DNA from: Crocinitomicaceae bacterium
GTDB lineage: Bacteria; Bacteroidota; Bacteroidia; Flavobacteriales_D; Crocinitomicaceae
Assembly: GCA_028689775.1 (NCBI GenBank)
Contig: JAQVCM010000012.1
Span: 62,001-126,000 of the forward strand
DNA length: 64,000 nt
Direction of reading: 5' to 3'
The translations under genes were made by a program, and so were the position numbers. Below, one piece after another: positions 8,411 through 17,604 of this stretch (the stretch's first letter is position 1; each line of letters begins with the position of its first letter). Under the pieces are notes generated by a model. It did no database searches, was not told the origin of the DNA, and saw nothing but the letters and a program-made list of their open reading frames with translations.

Positions 8411-9238
8411 ATGATTCGATTTTACTTCACTTTTCTTTCTCTTTTGACTTGTCTTTTTGTTCAGTCTCAAGGCTGGCAACCTGCAGGTTCACGTTCGATG
8501 TCGATGGCAAATAGTACGGTTGCTTTGGCAGATGTTTGGAGTTATCACCACAATCCTGCTGGACTTGCTTTCGTAAAAAAAACAGCTGCTGGATTGAGTT
8601 ATGAAAACCGATTTTTACTCAAAGAATTACAAACCCAAGCCCTTGTTGTTGCGCAACCTTTAAAAGTTGGAGTTCTTTCTGCTGGTGCTCAAATGTATGG
8701 ACATCGTGCGTACAAAACCACACGAGTAGGTTTGGGATACAGCATGTTGTTGGGCGAAAATATTTCAGCAGGTGTTCAATTGAATTACCAAGGAATTCGA
8801 ATCGATCAGTACGGCTCAAAAGGAACAGTAACTGCGGAAGCTGGATTTTTGGCGAAAATAAATTCAAAAGTAAGTTTGGGTTTTAGTGTAATGAACCTCG
8901 GAATGGCCAAATTAACTGAATTTGAAGACGATCGTTTTTCCACTTTCATGCGTTTGGGTTTAAATTATCAAATCTCTAAAAAAGTAATCATTTTGGCGGA
9001 GGTTGATAAATCGATTGAAACCAAGTTGCGTGCGAAAGCCGGAATGGAATATGAATTATTAGATCGATTTTTCTTGCGCATGGGAGTTGCGAGCAATCCA
9101 ACAGAAATTACATTTGGATTTGGCTATGAATTTAAAAATCGCTTAAAATTAGACTTGGGAAGCGCGTGGCATCAGCATTTGGGTTGGTCGCCACATTTTG
9201 GTTTGACGTATGAGTTTTTAAACAAGAAGCATGATTAA
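8411..9238 (+). CDS. PorV/FadL-like outer-membrane beta-barrel protein
   Basis: 275-residue protein with signal peptide ending near LFVQSQG, then SMSMANSTVALADVWSYHHNPAGLAF, the N-terminal pattern of PorV/PorQ-like and FadL-related barrels in Bacteroidota. The rest is alternating amphipathic strands with Gly/aromatic turns, ending in a strand (GLTYEFLNKKHD). It overlaps the next gene by 8 bp, so the pair is translationally coupled. A function in T9SS, where PorV and PorQ act, is possible, but no feature separates it from other small barrels. I would call it an uncharacterised barrel. Confidence 0.75.
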   Translation: MIRFYFTFLSLLTCLFVQSQGWQPAGSRSMSMANSTVALADVWSYHHNPAGLAFVKKTAAGLSYENRFLLKELQTQALVVAQPLKVGVLSAGAQMYGHRAYKTTRVGLGYSMLLGENISAGVQLNYQGIRIDQYGSKGTVTAEAGFLAKINSKVSLGFSVMNLGMAKLTEFEDDRFSTFMRLGLNYQISKKVIILAEVDKSIETKLRAKAGMEYELLDRFFLRMGVASNPTEITFGFGYEFKNRLKLDLGSAWHQHLGWSPHFGLTYEFLNKKHD

Positions 9239-11303
9239 ACGTCTAAAAATAGCTGTACTTTTTTTGCTTTCACCGTTGTTTGTTGAAGCTCAAAATCAAT
9301 CCGAATTGATTCAAAATCGCATTGAATATATTTCAGAACAATTGGAGGTGGAAGAGATTGACATGACAGATGTCGTTCAGCAATTGACCTATTATTTAGA
9401 AAGACCCTTGAACTTGAATTCTGCTACGATCGATCAATTGCGAAGTATTCAATTGCTAACGGATATTCAAATCAACAACCTCTTGCTTCACCGAAAGCAA
9501 TTTGGGAAACTGATTAGCATTTATGAACTCCAATCTTTGAAGTTTTGGGACATGGAAACCATTGAATTGGTTTTGCCATTTGTTCGGGTAAGCGACCGAT
9601 TGGATCAGTTAAATGTGAGTTTGAAAGAAGCACTAAAATACGGTAAATTTGAAGCCTATCTGCGATATCAAACCTTGGCTGAACCAAAGGCAGGTTATGC
9701 CAAAGTATCAGATTCCATCAAGAAATTGAGTAGTAAATACTATTATGGAAATGCGGATAAATATTACACCCGCTTGCGCTACAGTTACCGAACCAATCTG
9801 AGTGTTGGAATCACGGCTGAAAAAGATCCTGGAGAACAGTTTTTCAAAGGTGCTCAGAAAAATGGTTTTGACTTTTATTCAGCACATGCTTATTATAAAG
9901 GAGGAAAGTATGTGAAAGCAGTTGCCTTGGGAGATTACCAAATTCAAATCGGTCAAGGATTGAATTTATGGTCGGGTTACGGTTTTGGAAAAACGGCAGA
10001 TGTTACCAACATCAAGAAAAATGCACAGTCGTTGAAGCCGTATACTTCCGTGGATGAAAATCGATTTTTCCGTGGAGCAGCAGTTGATTTGGGTTACAAA
10101 AATTGGGGATTGACACTTTTTGGTTCTCACAAACGTACCGATGCTTCGGTAGTTGCTGATTCATTATACGAAGAACTGGAATACGTTTCCAGCATCAACA
10201 TCACTGGTTTTCACAGAACGACAACCGAGATTGCAAAACGAAAAAACTTACGGGAAACCATTGCTGGAGGAAACTTGCGCTACGAAAAACGGAATTTTAG
10301 TTTGGGCGCTGCTGCAGTTTATCAAGGATATGATCGTGCTTATAATAAGGCTGTTTTACCATACAATCAATTCGATTTTAGAGCCAAATCTACGACTAGC
10401 ATCAGCGCAGATTACAGTTATGTTTGGCGAAACGTGAATTTATTTGGAGAAGCTTCTCACGCTGGATATGGTGTTGAGACTGCTTTTTTACAAGGTTTGA
10501 TTATTTCGCTCGATTCGAGAGCTTCTTTCAGTGTTTTGTACCGTAATTATTCTCGCGGTTATCAAACATTCTACAACAATGCGTTCTCGGATGGAAGCAA
10601 AGCGCAAAACGAATCAGGAATATATATCGGTTTGAAAATGAAATTAAGTGATGCTTGGAGTCTAAATGCCTATTACGATGTTTATCAGCAACCGTGGTTG
10701 AAATACGGAGTGAACGCGCCATCGGCAGGATCTGAGTTTTTAATTCAACCGAGTTACCGTCCAAGCCGAAAAATGGAAGTTTACGGACGTTTTAGAATGC
10801 GAATTCGTCAGAAAAACAGTCGAAATAACGACGGAACAATTTTGGAATTGGAGGAGGTGTTGCAACGAAATTACCGCATCAATTTCGCTTATCAAGTTTC
10901 TGAGGCCATTCAATTGAAAACACGTTTGGAATACGTGACAATTGATCGTCCAAGCAGCGCGTCCGAACAGGGAATGCTTTTCACGCAAGATATCATCATC
11001 AAACCAAAAAGTAGCCCTTTTGATTTCGCTTTGCGATATGCATTATTCGATACCGATTCATACGATTCAAGATTGTATACTTTTGAAACCAATGCCTTGT
11101 ACGTGTATTCCATTCCAGCGTATTATTATCAAGGAAGTCGCGCGTATGCGATGGTTCGCTATACTTTCTTACGAAAATTTGATTTGTGGGTGCGATACGG
11201 AACGTTCATTTACAGCAACCGAAAAGATTTAGGTTCTGGATCTGAAAAGATTTCAGGGAATCGAAAATCGGATATTACGGTTCAGTTGAGAGTGAAGTTT
11301 TAA
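9231..11303 (+). CDS. Secreted helix-hairpin-helix domain protein with barrel-like C-terminus
   Basis: 690 residues. Signal peptide (IAVLFLLSPLFVEAQ), then at ~50-115 a ComEA-like helix-hairpin-helix region (LNSATIDQLRSIQLLTDIQI, followed by a second LISIYELQSLKFWDMETIEL unit). From about residue 125 on the sequence is rich in alternating Tyr/Phe/Leu strands (YSYRTNLSVGITAEKDPGEQ, FSLGAAAVYQGY) and ends with ITVQLRVKF, typical of an outer-membrane barrel. The HhH-plus-barrel combination recurs in Bacteroidota and remains uncharacterised. The 8-bp overlap with the upstream small barrel suggests they work together. DNA uptake by analogy with ComEA is speculation. Confidence 0.75.
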   Translation: MIKRLKIAVLFLLSPLFVEAQNQSELIQNRIEYISEQLEVEEIDMTDVVQQLTYYLERPLNLNSATIDQLRSIQLLTDIQINNLLLHRKQFGKLISIYELQSLKFWDMETIELVLPFVRVSDRLDQLNVSLKEALKYGKFEAYLRYQTLAEPKAGYAKVSDSIKKLSSKYYYGNADKYYTRLRYSYRTNLSVGITAEKDPGEQFFKGAQKNGFDFYSAHAYYKGGKYVKAVALGDYQIQIGQGLNLWSGYGFGKTADVTNIKKNAQSLKPYTSVDENRFFRGAAVDLGYKNWGLTLFGSHKRTDASVVADSLYEELEYVSSINITGFHRTTTEIAKRKNLRETIAGGNLRYEKRNFSLGAAAVYQGYDRAYNKAVLPYNQFDFRAKSTTSISADYSYVWRNVNLFGEASHAGYGVETAFLQGLIISLDSRASFSVLYRNYSRGYQTFYNNAFSDGSKAQNESGIYIGLKMKLSDAWSLNAYYDVYQQPWLKYGVNAPSAGSEFLIQPSYRPSRKMEVYGRFRMRIRQKNSRNNDGTILELEEVLQRNYRINFAYQVSEAIQLKTRLEYVTIDRPSSASEQGMLFTQDIIIKPKSSPFDFALRYALFDTDSYDSRLYTFETNALYVYSIPAYYYQGSRAYAMVRYTFLRKFDLWVRYGTFIYSNRKDLGSGSEKISGNRKSDITVQLRVKF

Positions 11304-11414
11304 GCTAATTGTTATTGAAATCCCCATTTACTTCCCAAAGCAGTTTAGATTAGTGAAAATACTTGAGATTTCGATTATTTAAATTCATAATATTATGTCT
11401 TCGGGATTGGTGTG

Positions 11415-11466
11415 GTTTTGTATTTTGTAGAGGCGCAATGCATTGCGCCTCTACAAAATACAAAAC
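11415..11466. repeat. 52-bp perfect palindrome, dispersed repeat family
   Basis: The 26-base left arm (11415-11440) is the exact reverse complement of the right arm (11441-11466). The core GTAGAGGCGCAATG and the T-rich flank TTTTGTATTT recur in the copy at 50938 (TTTTATATTTC on its right arm). Related degenerate copies are at 4059 and 40672. All lie between genes. Confidence 0.85.
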
Positions 11467-11634
11467 AAATAATTCTCTTCCGCTGCAAGTGTTCTTGTCT
11501 CATACATAGCGCTGGAAATTGACCTATTTCACGTTGTAAACATACTTTACATAGTTAATCTTTCCACTATAAATCACAGTAGATTATTTAATCTAACATA
11601 CTGTTTTAGTTTGATATATCAATGTATTTTGCAT

Positions 11635-11679
11635 GATAATCTAAAGTAGCACTTTAATTTAACAGGATAATCTAAAGTA
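11635..11679. repeat. 14-bp direct repeat GATAATCTAAAGTA
   Basis: GATAATCTAAAGTA at 11635-11648 and again at 11666-11679 (31-bp period), with the related AGATTA/TAATCT dyad 40 bp upstream. No adjacent gene start explains it as an operator. Confidence 0.5.
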
Positions 11680-11835
11680 TGTCCTTTGTTTTTGTTTGAA
11701 TTTGAAACATTTCGAGCGCTAAGAATTAGATTGATTCGAGTGCAGAGATGCCGGTTGCTTGGAGTGCCTCAGCTACCGGTATTCGACATCTTATAATTTT
11801 TACTGCTAGGCTCTGGAGGATTGAAGAAAAGAGAA

Positions 11836-13563
11836 CTATTCAACCTTGTAAACATTCTTTCGACTTCCATTGTCCGTTTTGTAAATTACGACCGAAGGAA
11901 TTTTCCCATCGTTCTCATATTCATACGAAATTTGAGTCTCCAATTTAGAATCACTAAACTTTTTGATGCTCGTTATGCGGTATAAATCGTCGTAGGTATA
12001 GTATCTAATTCGACGATCGTTATCGTAAAAGTATTCGGTGACTTGTCCTTGGTTATTGGTCAAAGCTTGCGCAGCATGCATTGGGTGTTTTGATGATTTA
12101 ATTCCAATTACATGCAGTTTATCATCCAAAACCAAACAACGCCAACCATTGCAATATTCATTTCCACTTATGAAACTGATTGTTATGTGTTCTCTCGATA
12201 CTTCTTTAAAAGCATCCATTCTAAAAGTGTACTGGTAATCTTTGTTGTAGAAATAAAATTCTTGATTGAATTCAGCTTCAAGACTTTTGCTGTTTGAGTT
12301 TTGATTGTTGTAATTATCATAGTCAACAATCTGTTGCTGAATGTTTTCTTGATTTTGAGCTTTTCCATTTTTGTAATAATAGAATTGAAGTTCGTCAAGT
12401 TCTTTTTTTGTATTTACAGAAGCGATACTTTTCAGGTTTCCATTTTCGAAATAACTGTAGATTTTTTGAGAATGATTTTTATCACCGACATTTAAAATAG
12501 TGTTCAAAATTAGTTTTCCCGATTCGTCAAATTCATATCTTTCTGTTCGATAGAGTTTATCATCTTGTTGATACAATTCGATTTCTAAGTTATTTATTTT
12601 CGATGTTGAATCAATGAAATCCAATGTGCTTGGATCTTGACCAAACTTTTTTACCTTTTCTTCGATTTCTGCAAGCAGCGGATTTACCTTGGAATCGTTT
12701 TTAAAATTCCCATAAAAGGATTTATAGTAGGGCAGAAGGTTGGAGAATGTTTTCAGTTCATCGTAATTTAGATAAACCTGAAATGCTTGTCCGCGAAAAT
12801 TTTTACTGGATTCACTGTATGCATCAAAAACGATAATTGCGCCTGCGAAATACGGAATCAATTTTGCCTCTTCGATTTTTAAGCGCGACAAAAATCCATC
12901 AAAATGATTTCTTGGAATGCTATCTTCTAATTTGTTTAATTCAATCTTTTTTGTACTGATTGCATACAATCGATTCAGTTTATCAAGCACTATTTTCGGA
13001 AAAACGGTGGCGTAATTACTTAAATACGGATTAAATCTCTCTACTTTCTCCGTTTTTAAATCGACGTGATAATAGCGTTGAATGGAAAATGTCTCCGGTC
13101 TATTTCTGTTTGAATAATTGAAGACCTCAAAATCATAGTTGAATGAAAAGATGGCTTGATTATTCAAAATACTCACAAGCTTTATTTCAAGGTTTTGAAA
13201 CTTTGGATTTTCATATTCGATTTCTTCGCCATTATCGCTAAAAATCTGATTGTTTCGGTTGATCTTTTCTAACAATTCATTGAAAACAATTTGAAAATAG
13301 AGTTTGTCCGTAATGTTTTGAACTGCTACATTCTGGATTTTTTCAAACAAGGCGTCTGAGAAATTTTCGTGATTCAAATGATCTTGGTAAAATTCTAATT
13401 CGCCCGAAATGTAATCCATTTTATTTTCCTTTTTGATCACCCTTGTGGAAACAGAACTGTAAACTGTATTGGTGAATACATCTGTCAATTGAGCGTTCAA
13501 ATCCAAATTTATCCAGAGGAAAAGCAAGAGAATTGGAAGTTTTTTTATGTTTTGTATTTTCAT
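11836..13563 (-). CDS. Secreted protein with YD-repeat-like C-terminus, function unknown
   Basis: About 575 residues from the ATG at 13563, which gives a clean signal peptide (KLPILLLFLWINLDLNAQ); the in-frame start two codons upstream is TTG. The first ~320 residues show no domain I recognise. Residues ~320-570 contain text-like repeats (YEFDESGKLILNTIL, YSYFENGNLKSIA, YFYDNDRRIRYYTYDDLYRI) that resemble RHS/YD or MORN_2 units. It lies 30 bp downstream of the much larger MORN_2-type gene on the same strand, probably in one operon. No sorting domain is seen, so periplasmic or outer-membrane location is most likely. Lineage-specific and uncharacterised. Confidence 0.7.
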   Translation of the reverse strand: MKIQNIKKLPILLLFLWINLDLNAQLTDVFTNTVYSSVSTRVIKKENKMDYISGELEFYQDHLNHENFSDALFEKIQNVAVQNITDKLYFQIVFNELLEKINRNNQIFSDNGEEIEYENPKFQNLEIKLVSILNNQAIFSFNYDFEVFNYSNRNRPETFSIQRYYHVDLKTEKVERFNPYLSNYATVFPKIVLDKLNRLYAISTKKIELNKLEDSIPRNHFDGFLSRLKIEEAKLIPYFAGAIIVFDAYSESSKNFRGQAFQVYLNYDELKTFSNLLPYYKSFYGNFKNDSKVNPLLAEIEEKVKKFGQDPSTLDFIDSTSKINNLEIELYQQDDKLYRTERYEFDESGKLILNTILNVGDKNHSQKIYSYFENGNLKSIASVNTKKELDELQFYYYKNGKAQNQENIQQQIVDYDNYNNQNSNSKSLEAEFNQEFYFYNKDYQYTFRMDAFKEVSREHITISFISGNEYCNGWRCLVLDDKLHVIGIKSSKHPMHAAQALTNNQGQVTEYFYDNDRRIRYYTYDDLYRITSIKKFSDSKLETQISYEYENDGKIPSVVIYKTDNGSRKNVYKVE

Positions 13564-13593
13564 AATCAATTTTGTTTGAAAGTCAATTTAGAA

Positions 13594-16500
13594 TTATTTC
13601 TCCACGAAAAAGTTGATTTTTAAAACCTTTTCATCTTCCAAGTAAGTTGAAGTAAGTCGTAAAAGTTTTCTATCTTCTAATTTCTTAATCAAGATTTTTA
13701 ATTCAATCGTTGCACTGCCTTTTTCGAGGTCTTGCGTAAAAACTCCATCTTTTAAAATCCCATCAAATGAAAGTTGACCTGCTACCCAATTGTCGCCAGC
13801 GATGATTAAATCACTTGTTCCGACGAGATAACCCAGAAGATTATGTTTGCTTGTCAGATTATCAGTTACTATTTCATTGATCAACTTGATGTCTGCCTTT
13901 TGAATAACGATTCCATTAAAGTTTTCCTTTTCGTTGCTCGTTACTGGTAAATCAGCCCAACTGATGTATTGTTGTTGAAAGGACAATTGATTGATAACCG
14001 GTTTTCCGGTGGCATTGCTGATTTTTATAAAATCTTGAATGAGTCCAGTTGAAAGACATTCGTTTTGTGAATTTGCAAAAGTCAGGTTCAGTTTTCCATC
14101 TCGAAGTTCTATTTCCTTGGCGTCGAAATATGCTTTGAATGGCTTTCCGTCGAGCTTGGTTAGCGGATTTTTCTCCAAACTAATGGCAATTCTTTTGAGA
14201 TCCAAAGTCGCATACGCTAATTTTCCGCGTGAAACCGTGAATCGGGATTCGATACTATTCCAATAACCTGAAGTGTTGCAAGGTGTTAGATTTACTTTTA
14301 GGTTTTTGTTGGATGAGGTGTAAAAAGAAAATTCTCTGGCAGGCAACAATTTCATACTAGAAAAACCATCCGTCATACCCTGAAAGTTAATGAAGAATAT
14401 TTTATCGAAGTTAAAACTGTCAACTGGCTGAATGTATTTTGGAATTGCATTTTTGATGTCTTTATAAGAAGTGAAAAAGCTTGCAAGTTGCGCAAAACCG
14501 AGTTTAGAATTTGATAAAGTTTTGTCGTAGCAAGCACATTCTTCCTCATTTTCTGGATCGATGATCAATTCTCCGGATTTAAAATCTTCTTGTTTAAGCA
14601 TTTTTCCTTCGTCGTCGTACGTCAACCAAATACCGTCTTTTTTCCCTGCTTTGAAAGCTCCAGAAAGCAGTAAGATTCCTTTTTCATTGTATCTTTTATA
14701 AACTCCTTCTTGCTTTTCTTTTCCATCCGTCTCGGTATAGAAATTGAGTTGACCATTTTCATAATAGGTTTCTCGAATGCCTGTATTCAAAGTGAAATTG
14801 ATTTTTCGCAGGTCTTTCAGTTGATTCGATTTTTCAAAATAGTTTTTGATAATTCGAATGCTATCTGGCGATGAAAAAGTCTCAGTACTGTAAAACACAC
14901 TTCCGTCATTTTTAAAGTTGAAATAGTTTTTGTTGATTTCATCCGAAATTCGTTTTACCATTCCATTTTCATAAAATTCTTTGGTGTAAACTGGATTCTT
15001 TTTCTCGTACGTTCGTTCTTCATTCCGATTTCCATTCAAATGATAGGTAGTGGAGGAAATAAGTTCTTCGTTTTCGCCGTATACCTTTCTTTCCATCGGA
15101 ATGCCGTAATTTTTCTTGCGAACCATTAAACCGATTTTCTTGCCATTTTTAAAGTTTGCATAGAAAATGGTGTCGCTTGAAACTGCATCAGAAATCAACC
15201 ATTTTCCCTCGGGCAAATCATTCGAAAATTGAAGGTCTAGAAATGGTTTTCCGTTGGAATAGTTCAAAATGTAGTTTCCATTTTTGACTGAATCGGTGAA
15301 AAAAGGATGCTTTCCCCAACTTGGATTGACTTGTTGCGCAATTGCACGAGCAGTTTGGTTGGTCGTTTCGTCTTCTTCAATTACGTTGTTTGAAATGACT
15401 TGTAGTAATTCTTTTTGCGCTGTGAAATTGGCGGTAACGGGCTTTCCTGACGCATCGTAAAAATAAATTTTTCGAAGTTGCCCCGTCGAGTAAAATGCAA
15501 AACCGTATTGATAACTGCTTGCAAATTGGATACTCATTATTTCCCCGTTCGGATGGAGTGCGAGTTGCATCAAATCTTTGACTGATAGACTCGACATTTC
15601 CTCGTTTCCGTAGGTTTTTGAAACCAAATTATTTCCCAAACCATCACCATAATAAGCGCTGATTAAATGCCCATCTTTATCAAAATTCTTATTCCAACCG
15701 ATGATTTGATTGCCCGATTTGGACGATTGATAATAGTATTCACGTTGCAAAGTTCCGTCTTCGTAATAATTGAAATATTTCCCGCTTAGCGAATCGTTCA
15801 CAAAATTGCGCTCTTCTTTCAAATTTCCATTTGGGTAAAATTCTTTGTGTAATCCTTGTCGTAAACCATTTACATAAGGTGTTTCAGAAATTAAAACGCC
15901 ATTTTTCCATCCCTTTTGCAAGCCGTGACTCACGCTTTTCGAAATGCCATTTTCAACTTGAATGACAAAAGTTACTTCACTGGTTTTATTTCCTTGATTG
16001 TCCCAATAAATTTCCTTTCCAACTTTTAAACCTTTGTCGTAATCTACTTGATGCGTTTGAATTCCGTTTTGGTTAAACCATTGCCAAGTTCCTTGTCGCT
16101 GATAGTTTTTCCAATTTTCAATGCGTTCGATGAAACCATTTCGATTATAATAAACGTTTTCGCCATCGTAGACATTTTTCAAAACTTGATCATCGACTTT
16201 TATTTCTTGATAATATTTACCACGTTTTTCAACCTTACCATCGGTCTGATAAAAGATAAAACTTCCAAATCGAAGGTTGTCTTTGTAATTCTCTTTCGAT
16301 TTTAAAAGATATTGCGGTTGAACATAAAACTCCGTAACCAAACCTTCTAGTTTCCCCAGCTTGTAATTTGCTTCTTTTTGCAGAAGTCCGTTGTAGTAAT
16401 ACGTGCAAGTTCCATCCAAGACGGACCGAGTAACATCTCTTTGAATCTCTTTTTTTATTTCTATTTTATTCGGAGAAAGATTTCTTTCCTTCTTCACTTG

Positions 16501-17055
16501 TACTTCTTCAACTCGAATGATCACATAATTCTCATCTCTCGTCAGTTGACCTTTGGAATCGTACGCTTGAAATTTTCCTGTTTTCAATTCACCTTCCAAA
16601 GTTCCTCTTTCTTTGATTTTTCCGTCGTTGTAGAAATATTGATACGGTCCAACTTTCAAATTCTTCTTGAACGTGATTTCAGAAATCAAGATTCCATTGG
16701 AGAATTTTTGTTGTTTTCCATCCAAAAGAGATTTTTGTTCCGTCGGAAAATAGCTGTATTTTTCAATACTTTGAATTTTTCCAGAATAGTCGTAAGTTGT
16801 TTTCGTTCCATCCAATTTCCCTTTTTTATACTGTTCCATCAGCACCAATCCCGCTTGATTGTTAAAAACTCGTCGAGCGCCGTGTTTCTCACCTTTTTTA
16901 AGCTGATACGTTTCAACAACAACTCCTTGCGTGTTTTTGATCGTCACTTTATTTTTAACAATAAGCGTATCATTAAAAGCATTTAATTTCCCTGGATTTG
17001 CGAGAAGGATTGCCGAAAAGAAAAAGGGAATCAGCAGTAAAATAAATTTTTTCAT
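13594..17055 (-). CDS. Large secreted MORN_2 / YwqK-like repeat protein
   Basis: 1153 residues with signal peptide (KKFILLLIPFFFSAILLANP). From about residue 35 to 840 it is built of MORN_2-type units (PF07661; for example GEKHGARRVFNN, GKLDGTKTTYDYSGK, GLRQGLHKEFYPNGNLKEE, GKKDGIWLTYDDEGK), the repeat of the so-called YwqK family. After ECACYDKTLSNSK (~855) the C-terminal ~300 residues form a different domain with no family I recognise and no sorting signature. It is much longer than usual YwqK-like proteins (~100-400 residues). Next gene downstream starts 30 bp away. Often labelled 'antitoxin' in databases, but no toxin-like partner is visible here and I do not infer that role. Confidence 0.8.
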   Translation of the reverse strand: MKKFILLLIPFFFSAILLANPGKLNAFNDTLIVKNKVTIKNTQGVVVETYQLKKGEKHGARRVFNNQAGLVLMEQYKKGKLDGTKTTYDYSGKIQSIEKYSYFPTEQKSLLDGKQQKFSNGILISEITFKKNLKVGPYQYFYNDGKIKERGTLEGELKTGKFQAYDSKGQLTRDENYVIIRVEEVQVKKERNLSPNKIEIKKEIQRDVTRSVLDGTCTYYYNGLLQKEANYKLGKLEGLVTEFYVQPQYLLKSKENYKDNLRFGSFIFYQTDGKVEKRGKYYQEIKVDDQVLKNVYDGENVYYNRNGFIERIENWKNYQRQGTWQWFNQNGIQTHQVDYDKGLKVGKEIYWDNQGNKTSEVTFVIQVENGISKSVSHGLQKGWKNGVLISETPYVNGLRQGLHKEFYPNGNLKEERNFVNDSLSGKYFNYYEDGTLQREYYYQSSKSGNQIIGWNKNFDKDGHLISAYYGDGLGNNLVSKTYGNEEMSSLSVKDLMQLALHPNGEIMSIQFASSYQYGFAFYSTGQLRKIYFYDASGKPVTANFTAQKELLQVISNNVIEEDETTNQTARAIAQQVNPSWGKHPFFTDSVKNGNYILNYSNGKPFLDLQFSNDLPEGKWLISDAVSSDTIFYANFKNGKKIGLMVRKKNYGIPMERKVYGENEELISSTTYHLNGNRNEERTYEKKNPVYTKEFYENGMVKRISDEINKNYFNFKNDGSVFYSTETFSSPDSIRIIKNYFEKSNQLKDLRKINFTLNTGIRETYYENGQLNFYTETDGKEKQEGVYKRYNEKGILLLSGAFKAGKKDGIWLTYDDEGKMLKQEDFKSGELIIDPENEEECACYDKTLSNSKLGFAQLASFFTSYKDIKNAIPKYIQPVDSFNFDKIFFINFQGMTDGFSSMKLLPAREFSFYTSSNKNLKVNLTPCNTSGYWNSIESRFTVSRGKLAYATLDLKRIAISLEKNPLTKLDGKPFKAYFDAKEIELRDGKLNLTFANSQNECLSTGLIQDFIKISNATGKPVINQLSFQQQYISWADLPVTSNEKENFNGIVIQKADIKLINEIVTDNLTSKHNLLGYLVGTSDLIIAGDNWVAGQLSFDGILKDGVFTQDLEKGSATIELKILIKKLEDRKLLRLTSTYLEDEKVLKINFFVEK

Positions 17056-17142
17056 AATTGTAATTGATGCTTTTTATTTAAAGCTAGATTGAGTTTTGAT
17101 TGATACTTTTTAGATAATTCGAAGCAAAAAACTGCATTAATC

Positions 17143-17487
17143 TCAATTCCCTTTCAACGCAATCAACTTGCTTTTGATCGCTTCCAGTCGCTCAATCACT
17201 TCGTGGTGATCGGTTTGTGAAATTTCAGCTGGTTTCTCAGCAACTTTTTGTTTCAAACTCTTTTTAGCACCTTCCAAAGTAAAGCCTTCCACTTTCACCA
17301 ATTGATAAATCCGTTGAATGGTCAATACATCTTTTGGCGTAAACAAACGGTTTCCTTTGGCATTGATTTTTGGTTTGATCTGATCAAATTCCTTGTGCCA
17401 AAATCGAATTAACGAAGCATTTACCTCAAACATTTCCGAGACTTCTCCGATGGTATAATATGCTTTGGTTAATGACTTTTCATCCAT
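17143..17487 (-). CDS. MerR-family transcriptional regulator
   Basis: 114 residues with a MerR-type winged helix at the N-terminus: YYTIGEVSEMFEVNASLIRF, WHKEFDQIKPKINAKGNRLF, then TPKDVLTIQRIYQLVKVEGF and the expected GAKKSLKQK. The C-terminal ~35 residues (HHEVIERLEAIKSKLIALKGN) form a short dimerisation helix. No effector-binding domain or metal-binding cysteines are present. It is 87 bp upstream of the MORN_2 gene on the same strand, so it might be co-transcribed or control it, but no operator was found. This short form is widespread in Bacteroidota. Confidence 0.9.
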   Translation of the reverse strand: MDEKSLTKAYYTIGEVSEMFEVNASLIRFWHKEFDQIKPKINAKGNRLFTPKDVLTIQRIYQLVKVEGFTLEGAKKSLKQKVAEKPAEISQTDHHEVIERLEAIKSKLIALKGN

Positions 17488-17604
17488 TTTATATCCAATT
17501 ATCCGTATTGAAATGTGAAAATAAGGATATTTATTTTGAGTTGCTCTATTATTGCTGGTTTTATTTCAGGTTAATTGAATAATTGTTGTATTTTAGTATT
17601 CAAT

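Larger units (their letters stand above)
11304..11835. other. Non-coding region between convergent genes
   Basis: No plausible gene. It contains the 52-bp perfect palindrome (11415-11466), a 14-bp direct repeat GATAATCTAAAGTA (11635, 11666), a short dyad AGATTA-TT-TAATCT (11581-11594), and an 8-bp stem ATGCCGGT/ACCGGTAT (11748-11755, 11775-11782). Both flanking genes end here, so these are not ordinary promoters. Confidence 0.6.

Noticed and set aside
16378-16986. 202-codon open frame on the plus strand opposite the MORN_2 gene
   Set aside because: Composition is Phe/Ser/Ile-rich antisense shadow of a gene with clear signal peptide and repeats; no motif.
13594-17055. YwqK 'antitoxin' label for the MORN_2 protein
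   Set aside because: It has a signal peptide and 1153 residues, and no toxin-like partner is adjacent; the label rests only on repeat similarity.
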